A stretch of 12,226 bases of DNA from Alphaproteobacteria bacterium. Lineage in GTDB: Bacteria; Pseudomonadota; Alphaproteobacteria; Micavibrionales; CSBR16-224. Positions 5,984-12,226 of this stretch are shown one piece after another. The translations under genes and the position numbers were made by a program. The first letter of the stretch is position 1. The number at the start of each line of letters is the position of its first letter. Location of the stretch: assembly GCA_006226225.1 (NCBI GenBank), contig SBHI01000227.1, positions 1-12,226 on the forward strand, in the 5' to 3' direction. Under the pieces are notes generated by a model, which was not told where the DNA came from, did no database searches, and was given only the letters and a program-made list of their open reading frames with translations.

Positions 5984-6952
5984 TTACATCGCGCCGAGAA
6001 CCGCCCCCAGTGTCGTATTCAATGTTAAAGGCGGTGCCGTTTTATAGGCCGGAATACCACCCGGAACCAGACGGGTTGTCAGATCATTCAGCACATTCCC
6101 CAGAATAGCCGCATTCGGCCCTGTCTGATAAAATTTCTGTACATAGGCACATAGAGGCGGACGCGGTGTGACACCGCAAGCCGCAGGCGTCGGCAATCCC
6201 GGAATGGCGCCTGTCAAAATATCCATTTCGGAGGGATATGCGCGGCGGTAGTTCCCGCCGATACCGCCCTTCGGACCCGTCCTGACCACAGGATAGGCAT
6301 TGGGATCGGTTAATCCGCCCGTGGAGTTATCCCAACCATCCATCATGGTCTTACAATCATATACCTGACCGCCCAGTCCGGCACCACCGAACCAGTTTGA
6401 CAAGAGGCCACCGGCCCAACCGGCCAAAAGCCCGCCCAACAAACCGCCGACCAGACCACCGAATAAATCGGATAACATACCGGTGACGGCATCGGAGAAC
6501 ATGCTCATCAACTCACCCAGAACGCCACTGGAAACGATGACGTTCTGAAAATCTTCCAGCAATGTCGTTCCACGGAAACCGGGGTTTGTTCCGGTATCAA
6601 CGCCCAAAAGGTTCAAACCGATACTGATAATACCGTTAAAACCCGCAGGGAAACTCGCCGGCATAGTATCGGAGAAAATTTGCCCCGCCTGTGCCGATTG
6701 AATCAATTGCTGGTCAAGACAGGTCATCGCCTCAACCGAATCATTCTGTTTTGTCAGCTCCTGCGCCACAGCCTGATCAACAATCTGCCTGAATTGTGCG
6801 TGATTGGTCTGAATATCGCGGATATCCGGATCACAACGCGGATCAAGTGCCTGTGCCGGATGTGTGGCAATCGCCAAAGCTGCAAAAACCGTGAAAACGG
6901 CAAAAATGAAAAAACGCGTATATTTGTATTTATACATTCCGACTTTTCTCAT
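5984..6952 (-). CDS. Secreted cysteine-containing, glycine-rich protein (paralogue A), unknown function
   Basis: I cannot assign this 322-residue protein to a named family. It begins with a basic N-terminus and a hydrophobic signal peptide, with probable cleavage after Ala35 (PAQA, then LDP). The mature form has five cysteines (40, 78, 200, 259, 268). A Gly/Leu/Trp-rich hydrophobic core at about 164-195 has repeated GG and GxxxG spacing and could be a glycine zipper or membrane-inserting segment. The C-terminal third is Pro/Gly-rich. It shares a CDP motif, a TC motif exactly 38 residues later, an IFS motif, a C-x2-M-x2-W-D motif and the Gly-rich core with the gene just upstream. AAGGGG precedes the ATG at 6952 by 5 bases. 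Likely periplasmic or envelope-bound, and cotranscribed with paralogue B; followed by a terminator. Confidence 0.75.
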   Translation of the reverse strand: MRKVGMYKYKYTRFFIFAVFTVFAALAIATHPAQALDPRCDPDIRDIQTNHAQFRQIVDQAVAQELTKQNDSVEAMTCLDQQLIQSAQAGQIFSDTMPASFPAGFNGIISIGLNLLGVDTGTNPGFRGTTLLEDFQNVIVSSGVLGELMSMFSDAVTGMLSDLFGGLVGGLLGGLLAGWAGGLLSNWFGGAGLGGQVYDCKTMMDGWDNSTGGLTDPNAYPVVRTGPKGGIGGNYRRAYPSEMDILTGAIPGLPTPAACGVTPRPPLCAYVQKFYQTGPNAAILGNVLNDLTTRLVPGGIPAYKTAPPLTLNTTLGAVLGAM

Positions 6953-7021
6953 CTTAACCCCTTATCCTTCCGTCTTTCATCTATTTACCCTGCGGTATTT
7001 TTCAACACCCGTCCCTAACAA

Positions 7022-7723
7022 TTACGGGCAACCGGGAGGAGCAACACCGCCGTTATTCAATGTCTGCACCGCACAAATCGTATTGGCGCCGGTATAGTTC
7101 GGAATCGGTGTCGGCGGTGCCGTAATCACAGCCTGAATATTCGCCGCGACCGGAGCAATTGCACCCAGGTTATCGTCAATAAACGTACTGGCCGAACCGC
7201 CGCCAAGCGCTGTTGCAATCATGCCGTCGACATCCAGAAATTCTGCAGCCTGGTTAATACCGCGGGTGACGACATCATCCCACATATCCTGCATATGCGT
7301 ACAGTTAAACGAGCCAGGGCCCCCAAAACCGAACCAACCACCAATGATACCGCCCAGTGTCCCGAAAGATTCCAGAAAACTACCGACAAACTGGTTTAAC
7401 AGTTCATCCACCATGTCACTGATCACGTTGTTCAATTCGGCTTCGAAACCGCCGGAGAAAATCGCACCACCTTCATTCGCCGAAATCTGTGCCGCTTCGG
7501 GCCAGCAGGTCAGCGCGATAACCGTATCCATCTTTTTGATAATTTCCTGCGAAGCACCCAGATCATTACCGACTTGCAGGGTTGAACGATCCTGCATATG
7601 GGCAAATTTGTTCGGATCACAGCCCGCAACAAGTGCATGGGCAGGTTTTGTAGACATAAAGACGAAACAAGATAAAACGGTTGCGATCAGTAAAGATGCA
7701 AATTTGATACGAAACAATTTCAT
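7022..7723 (-). CDS. Secreted cysteine-containing protein (paralogue B), unknown function
   Basis: I do not recognise this 233-residue protein beyond its similarity to its downstream neighbour. It has a signal peptide with probable cleavage after Ala30 (PAHA, then LVAG). Five cysteines follow (35, 73, 141, 217, 232). The first, in CDP, and the second, in LTCW, are 38 residues apart, as in paralogue A. IFSGGF, a short Gly-rich stretch GTLGGIIGGWFGFGGPG (121-137), and C-x2-M-x2-W-D with Cys141 also match. It lacks about 90 residues relative to A, including part of the Gly-rich core. AAGGGGTG lies 8 bases before the ATG. It is the first gene of the unit, with 69 bases and no terminator before paralogue A. 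Confidence 0.75.
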   Translation of the reverse strand: MKLFRIKFASLLIATVLSCFVFMSTKPAHALVAGCDPNKFAHMQDRSTLQVGNDLGASQEIIKKMDTVIALTCWPEAAQISANEGGAIFSGGFEAELNNVISDMVDELLNQFVGSFLESFGTLGGIIGGWFGFGGPGSFNCTHMQDMWDDVVTRGINQAAEFLDVDGMIATALGGGSASTFIDDNLGAIAPVAANIQAVITAPPTPIPNYTGANTICAVQTLNNGGVAPPGCP

Positions 7724-7855
7724 GCTATGAACACCCCTTCAGGTCTTGAAACCCAGATATTGCGACTTATAACCACGTAACGCCGCACCGCTTGAAAAAC
7801 GAGAATCACCCCGCCCCCGAAATATGCGCGCAGCTAAAAACAACACGTTCCTTTT

Positions 7856-7888
7856 ATTTTAACAAATTTTTCCACAAATGTGTTAAAA
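7856..7888. promoter_or_regulatory. Inverted repeat in a divergent promoter region
   Basis: TTTTAACA (7857-7864) and TGTTAAAA (7881-7888) form perfect 8-base arms 16 bases apart, with a smaller dyad CACA-AA-TGTG (7873-7882) inside. The arms overlap a possible minus-strand promoter for the paralogue unit, TTAACA and TAAAAT, though the 19-base spacing is long. The rest of the 222-base gap (7724-7945) between paralogue B and rsmD holds no gene I can support. A regulator-binding role is inference. Confidence 0.3.
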
Positions 7889-7945
7889 AATTGAAGGCAA
7901 ATAAAATATCCTCTTCATTATTAACGGAAAAAACTGGACATAACC

Positions 7946-8524
7946 ATGCGTATCATTGCCGGAAAGTTTCGCGGACGGATCCTGTCCACACCTCAAGATC
8001 AAGAAACACGCCCCACAGCAGACCGTGTTCGCGAGAATCTGTTTAATATCCTTGATTCCCTTATCGAAAAATCATTATTGCCGCCTTGGGAGGCTTTATC
8101 CGTGCTGGACGGCTTTTGCGGCACAGGTGCCTTGGGGCTGGAAGCCTTGTCACGAGGGGTGGCACAGGCCAGTTTTATCGAAAAAAGCCGGAATGCCGCC
8201 GCTATTTGCAAAAAAAACATCACCGCGTGCAAATTACCGCCGGAACGCGCCGTTTTACTGGTGCAGGATATTTTAAAACTGCCCGCGCTTAAAGACAGTG
8301 CCCCAAAAGCCGATTTACTCTTTCTTGACCCGCCTTACGGTCAAAATCTCGGCATACCGGCCTTGCTGCATCTGCGCCAAAAAGGTTATCTGTCTGCGCA
8401 ACATATCTGCGTTCTTGAAACGGATAAAAAACATCCGGAAGATATTCCAGCGGAATATCAGGAAAAAGACACGCGCCTTTACGGACGCGTACGGCTTACA
8501 ATATTACTGCCGGTTGAAAATTAA
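7946..8524 (+). CDS. rsmD: 16S rRNA (guanine(966)-N(2))-methyltransferase RsmD
   Basis: The 192-residue protein has the full RsmD pattern. It begins with RIIAGKFRGR, followed by RPTADRVRENLFNIL (22-36). The SAM loop is VLDGFCGTGALGLEALSRG (53-71) and the catalytic FLDPPYG (126-132) contains the DPPY motif of N2-guanine methyltransferases. It methylates G966 of 16S rRNA in the small subunit. The SAM loop has Gly-Phe-Cys where most RsmD proteins have Leu/Phe-Phe-Ala, and this looks tolerable. The ATG at 7946 follows a weak GGA site. The stop codon shares the four bases TTAA with the stop of the convergent Sel1-repeat gene. Confidence 0.93.
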   Translation: MRIIAGKFRGRILSTPQDQETRPTADRVRENLFNILDSLIEKSLLPPWEALSVLDGFCGTGALGLEALSRGVAQASFIEKSRNAAAICKKNITACKLPPERAVLLVQDILKLPALKDSAPKADLLFLDPPYGQNLGIPALLHLRQKGYLSAQHICVLETDKKHPEDIPAEYQEKDTRLYGRVRLTILLPVEN

Positions 8525-9474
8525 CGCATATCTTCATTATAAAGACGGTTCAGGGACGGGTTTTCTTCGACAAATTTGTTCACCCGCGCCATAATTCCTT
8601 GAATTTTCTGGTGTTCCATGCGGTATTCCATTTTCCGCGCCGCTGCATCCGCAGTGCGTTCACCTGATGCATCGGCCACTTTGTACCAAAAATAGGCCGT
8701 TTCCGGCTGGTTGAAATCCCGGTACAGGGTTCCCAGTTCAACACCAACGGCATGCAGACCTTTTTTGGCCAGATATTCATAAAGCTGAATAACTTCGGCA
8801 AGATATTTATTTGCATCCTGTTCCAAGAGATATTCGGCCAGCAATTTGGTCGCAACAAGATCACCGCCCTGCGCCGCACCGCGCAACCATTGTTCCCCGA
8901 TAAGGGGATCGGCTTTCACGGTATCATGGCCGCGCAGACGCATAATCGCCGCCTGTCTTGCCGCCCGCATATGACCGTTTTGTGCGGCTTTTTCAAACCA
9001 TTGCAGCGACACACTTGACTGGCGGGGGAACCCGTTCAACCCGCGCAAATAGAACATGCCGAGATCGAATTGCGCAGGGGCATAGCCGTTATTTCCCAGA
9101 TGCAGATACAAGTCACGGGATTTGTCCTTGCGATTGGCGATACGCGCACGCGTGCCGTTACGATCGGAAAAAAAGCTCTGTGCCAACAGATAGATCGCAT
9201 CCATACTGCCCAGATCAGCTGCCCGCTTCAACAGGCTCTCGCCTTTTGGCACATTCAGCTGATAGCACAGTCCCAGACGGTGCTCGTCCGCCAATTCGAT
9301 AATCGCTTCGACATCGCCGGTCGACGCGTTTGCTTCCAGCTTGCCAAGATATTCCTTATCTTTCAAACATGTTGAAATAACCTCCTGTGCAGCGGCCTTA
9401 CCCGGTGCAAGGGTTGCAAAACACAGCGCCGACACGGCCACAGCCATCATAAAATTACGGGAATAATGCATCAT
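8521..9474 (-). CDS. Secreted Sel1-like repeat protein
   Basis: The 317-residue protein has a Sec signal peptide (probable cleavage after Ala29, KAAA then QE). About six or seven helical Sel1-like/TPR repeats follow from residue 44 to about 285. Recognisable units include SLLKRAADLGSMDAIYLLAQ, QWFEKAAQNGHMRAARQAAI and WLRGAAQGGDLVATKLLAEY. Sel1-repeat proteins usually act as periplasmic or envelope scaffolds for protein-protein contacts; the partner here is unknown. The gene follows the DUF4139 gene with a 45-base gap and no terminator, so the two are probably cotranscribed. Two ATG codons stand in tandem at the start, and the Shine-Dalgarno is weak. The stop overlaps the convergent rsmD stop. 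Confidence 0.82.
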   Translation of the reverse strand: MMHYSRNFMMAVAVSALCFATLAPGKAAAQEVISTCLKDKEYLGKLEANASTGDVEAIIELADEHRLGLCYQLNVPKGESLLKRAADLGSMDAIYLLAQSFFSDRNGTRARIANRKDKSRDLYLHLGNNGYAPAQFDLGMFYLRGLNGFPRQSSVSLQWFEKAAQNGHMRAARQAAIMRLRGHDTVKADPLIGEQWLRGAAQGGDLVATKLLAEYLLEQDANKYLAEVIQLYEYLAKKGLHAVGVELGTLYRDFNQPETAYFWYKVADASGERTADAAARKMEYRMEHQKIQGIMARVNKFVEENPSLNRLYNEDMR

Positions 9475-9519
9475 TTTAAAAATCCGTCCGTTTTTCTATT
9501 AGCATGTTTTTTCTTGTCT

Positions 9520-11649
9520 TCAGATATTAATTTGCAGAATGAACGCATCCATTTCTGCCTGTTTTTTCCGCATAAGTTCCGTGGCGCTTTCTATGCGTTT
9601 TTCCAAATCCTCCAACAGATTTTCTTCATCATCCAGGCGTTCAAGGTAACGTTTCTGTGCTGAAGGATTCCCCGACAGACTCCGGATGTTTTCACGCAAC
9701 CGTGTTTGGTTTTGAAAGGCTTCCTGTCTTTTACGGTTCAGGTTGTTCACTTCTTCCTGCTCATTATGGAGGCTGGCGCGCATTTCCGCAAGCTTTGCAA
9801 AAACCGCACGCGTCTTCTTATCCAGCTTGCCGCGACCCGCCGCATAAGAGGAGAGCTGCCCTGCGGACAAATTGGCAATATGCACCGACTGATAGCCGTC
9901 ACGTTCCAGCACAACTTGCAGTTTGGCAACCTCGCCTGCCTTAACTTTGGTTTTTAACCGGTAATGCGTTGCCGTAACCTCGACCTCTTTCGGGTCGGGG
10001 CTAACCAGCTTGTAATCCGGCGTACGCGGGTGTTCCACAAGGACCGTACGCCCTTCCACAGCAGGAGCCTTGATCGTATAATCGGTTTCCGCGCGATATT
10101 TGATCGCCGTGCGCATAATCCCTTTGGCAATCGTTACCCGCCCTTCGGTCGAATGGTTTGTGCTCTTACGATCGATCTGGGTTTTGGAATCCAGCGCATA
10201 GCTGATCAGCCGGTTTTCCCCTTGCGCCAGAATCGGCAGGCTGGCATCACCGACAAAACTGGATCCTTTTAAAGCGGTATTTTCTTCATAAATCGTCAGA
10301 ATACCGGGTGGAAAACCGCTATCGCTGTCATTTTTAATCCGTACTGCCGCCAAGGGGTGCGTGGCATGGGTATCAGGCTGATACAGTGCCAGTTTTTCCA
10401 TTTCCAGCTTACGGCTGACAAAGGGCAGCATCATCGTCTGCCCTGCCCGCAAATCGAATTTATGCGGAAAACGGAACAAAACCTGTGTTGTCGCTTCGCT
10501 GCTTTGCCCTGCATTTGCCGCCTGTGCGATATTATCCATCTCGTAGCCGCCCATCAGCTCTTCTTCCGCCATCATTTCCATCGGCATCGGCGGCGCACCC
10601 GCCATATCCATCATCGCCATTGGCGCTGCAGATGCCGGCGCCATCGCACGTTTTGCCTGCATCTTACCGCGGCCTCCGTAACCGCTGGAACGGGAAGAGA
10701 AATTCTTATCCGTCTGTTCCGCCGTCGCTACCGTTCCTGTATCGGTGCGCGGCATCACACGTCCGAAAACCTCGACCGGAAGTTCCGGCCTGTCCACATA
10801 ATAGGATTGATAAAGCTGCTGGCGATACGTCACCGGATTGCCGGAAACAAGAGACAGAGAGACATCTTTCCAGTCGCTATCCGTCATGTTTTCAACAATC
10901 GCCCAGCCTTGCATAAAACCTTCCTGCCCGTCTTCAGCGGGTAAAACAGCGCGGTAAGCGGCCTTCCACAGCGGCGCATTCACAACATAAGCCACTGTCA
11001 CATCACGCGCTTTATTCCCAAGAATGCGCAAAGACAAGACACGGCGGTCACGCGTTGCGTGTTCGCGTACGGCATCAAGTGCGCCCGCCACCTGCGCACG
11101 GATTTTTTCATCGGCGAAATCAAGCGTTGTCAAATCTTCCAGAATATACTGCCGAATCCCCGCCACCGTCAGAAGACTGATACGGTGACGCGTGACGGAG
11201 GTTTCATTATCGGGATAAACGATTTCCTCCTCCGTAATATTCACCAAGGCACCCGAGACGTGTTCATTGCCGTATTTGGCGTTAATCTGTGCGCCTTTAT
11301 AGGCATTCAGCAGATGAACAAGCGAATTTAGATCCTGCGGGCGGAAGGGCAGGTCACGGAACAAATGCTTCAGCGGGCTGCGTCCGGGCAATGTCACACC
11401 GCCCAGCTGTCCGGCAGGATCAAAAACGACAAGGCTTTTCAGCACATCATCGACCTGTTCGAAACGCACCGGCAGGGTCATATCGGTATCTTTACTGATA
11501 TTGGCCCGGTGTTCGAAATGCGCCATACCGCTGGTGGAGAGAATCACACGCGTAACGGGAAATTCCTGACCAGCAGCCTGCACAACCGTACTGCCCGTGA
11601 AACCGATGAGAGAGACCACACCGAGAATACCGATAATCCGCTGAAACAT
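9520..11649 (-). CDS. Secreted DUF4139-domain protein with methionine-rich insert and coiled coil
   Basis: The 709-residue protein has a signal peptide (cleavage near Ala25/26). An N-terminal beta-rich region is followed by a segment typical of DUF4139: YVVNAPLWKAAYRAVLP (221-237) and the GWAIVENMTDSDWKDVSLSL run (248-267). The second half of the DUF4139 region (about 390-595) resumes after an insert at 300-385. That insert is low-complexity and has 12 methionines within residues 330-371. A charged coiled coil follows at about 610-706, near the C-terminus. DUF4139 proteins are exported in many bacteria; their molecular role is not established to my knowledge. AAGGGG lies 6 bases before the ATG. 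The Sel1-repeat gene follows in the same direction, and uppP lies upstream on the same strand with an 83-base gap and no visible terminator. Confidence 0.85.
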   Translation of the reverse strand: MFQRIIGILGVVSLIGFTGSTVVQAAGQEFPVTRVILSTSGMAHFEHRANISKDTDMTLPVRFEQVDDVLKSLVVFDPAGQLGGVTLPGRSPLKHLFRDLPFRPQDLNSLVHLLNAYKGAQINAKYGNEHVSGALVNITEEEIVYPDNETSVTRHRISLLTVAGIRQYILEDLTTLDFADEKIRAQVAGALDAVREHATRDRRVLSLRILGNKARDVTVAYVVNAPLWKAAYRAVLPAEDGQEGFMQGWAIVENMTDSDWKDVSLSLVSGNPVTYRQQLYQSYYVDRPELPVEVFGRVMPRTDTGTVATAEQTDKNFSSRSSGYGGRGKMQAKRAMAPASAAPMAMMDMAGAPPMPMEMMAEEELMGGYEMDNIAQAANAGQSSEATTQVLFRFPHKFDLRAGQTMMLPFVSRKLEMEKLALYQPDTHATHPLAAVRIKNDSDSGFPPGILTIYEENTALKGSSFVGDASLPILAQGENRLISYALDSKTQIDRKSTNHSTEGRVTIAKGIMRTAIKYRAETDYTIKAPAVEGRTVLVEHPRTPDYKLVSPDPKEVEVTATHYRLKTKVKAGEVAKLQVVLERDGYQSVHIANLSAGQLSSYAAGRGKLDKKTRAVFAKLAEMRASLHNEQEEVNNLNRKRQEAFQNQTRLRENIRSLSGNPSAQKRYLERLDDEENLLEDLEKRIESATELMRKKQAEMDAFILQINI

Positions 11650-11732
11650 TGTTCGCCCCTTAAAAAATATTATTCATGAAAATAAGATACTCCTGCATCT
11701 ATCACCTTACAGTCGCCGGAGTAAAAATAGTC

Positions 11733-12226
11733 TTAATAAACGAAGCAGATAAGAGCGACAATGCCGAAACAAATGCGGTAAACCACGAAAGGAAGGAAGG
11801 TGAATTTTTTTAGCCAGCGCATCATCAAAACAATCGACAGCCATGATGCGGAAAAAGACAGCGCCACCGCCAAAAGCGCATCCAGCCCCAAAGCCGCATT
11901 ACCTTCGCGGACAACATCCAGAAAGCCCAGAAATCCCGCTCCGGCAATCACCGGTACGCCGATCAGCAGCGAAAAACGCGCCGCCTCTACCCGCGACAAG
12001 CCGCAGGCACGCGCCATTGTCATCGTCACACCGGAACGGCTTGCCCCCGGCACCAGCGCACAGATATGCGCCAGCCCGATCATCAAGGCATCTTTCCCTG
12101 TCATCGCCTCGCTTGTTTTATCGGTTTTGCCGAAACGGTCGGCAAAAAATAGCAGCAAGCCGAAAACAATGCTGGCAATCGATAAAATCGTGACATCCCG
12201 CACACCGTCGGGGAAATGGTGATGCA
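11733..12226 (-). CDS. uppP: Undecaprenyl-diphosphatase UppP, C-terminal part (5' end outside window)
   Basis: About 163 residues of an integral membrane protein run from the window edge to a TAA. The signature GLAHICALVPGASRSGVTMT contains the PGxSRSG motif of the UppP/BacA family, and four or five hydrophobic segments surround it. UppP removes one phosphate from undecaprenyl diphosphate to recycle the lipid carrier for peptidoglycan and other envelope glycans, with bacitracin resistance as a side effect. Family length is about 265-280 residues, so roughly 60% is visible and the N-terminal catalytic part is missing. The frame remains open to the last base, so a GTG at 12203 is internal, not the start. 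Confidence 0.92.
   Translation of the reverse strand, partial: HHHFPDGVRDVTILSIASIVFGLLLFFADRFGKTDKTSEAMTGKDALMIGLAHICALVPGASRSGVTMTMARACGLSRVEAARFSLLIGVPVIAGAGFLGFLDVVREGNAALGLDALLAVALSFSASWLSIVLMMRWLKKFTFLPFVVYRICFGIVALICFVY

Noticed and set aside
10357..10944. Plus-strand open frame of 195 codons inside the DUF4139 gene
   Set aside because: The run of His and Arg codons is the reverse of the Met-rich insert; antisense to a coherent 709-residue protein.
11650..11732. Terminator or promoter between uppP and the DUF4139 gene
   Set aside because: The gap is AT-rich with several -10-like words but no paired -35 at a credible distance, and no convincing hairpin.

Overview
The window reads as ordinary chromosome from an alphaproteobacterium. 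The strongest sign is a ChpT-type histidine phosphotransferase (151-831, minus), which belongs to the CckA-ChpT-CtrA cell-cycle phosphorelay known from that class. A methyltransferase family usual in alphaproteobacteria and the style of the housekeeping genes agree. I see no transposase, integrase, tRNA, rRNA, CRISPR array or phage gene. Base composition looks even throughout, at roughly balanced GC with AT-rich intergenic gaps. A deeper lineage such as a Micavibrio-like group is possible but not provable from this sequence.

Layout. (1) 1-141: last codons of a plus-strand gene, probably holA (DNA polymerase III delta). (2) 151-2251, minus: a phosphomannomutase/phosphoglucomutase gene followed by chpT, overlapping by 14 bases. 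(3) 2352-3532, plus: a MutT-like Nudix hydrolase and a SAM methyltransferase, joined by an ATGA overlap and divergent from the mutase. (4) 3535-5082, plus: a TTAA-N7-TTAA site matching the CtrA box, a sigma-70-like promoter, recR, and a secreted proline/threonine-rich protein of unknown function. A strong two-way terminator (5105-5134) follows. (5) 5173-5780, minus: rpmI-rplT (ribosomal proteins L35 and L20) behind a near-consensus promoter. (6) 5984-7723, minus: two tandem secreted paralogues with five conserved cysteines and glycine-rich cores, ending in a terminator. (7) 7946-8524, plus: rsmD. (8) 8521-11649, minus: a secreted DUF4139 protein with a methionine-rich insert and a coiled coil, followed by a secreted Sel1-repeat protein. 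(9) 11733-12226, minus: the C-terminal part of uppP, cut by the window edge.

Most of the window is housekeeping: DNA replication and repair (holA, recR, mutT), ribosome (rpmI, rplT, rsmD), envelope precursors (mutase, uppP) and cell-cycle signalling (chpT). The less explained part is a set of five exported proteins without clear function: the 257-residue protein after recR, the two cysteine-rich paralogues, the Sel1-repeat protein and the DUF4139 protein. The cysteine-rich pair is the best candidate for something undescribed. The possible CtrA box upstream of recR is the most interesting regulatory signal because the CtrA phosphodonor ChpT is encoded about 2.7 kb away.

No gap between genes exceeds 300 bases. 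The longest are 7724-7945, 5781-5983 and 3533-3690, and their contents are listed.
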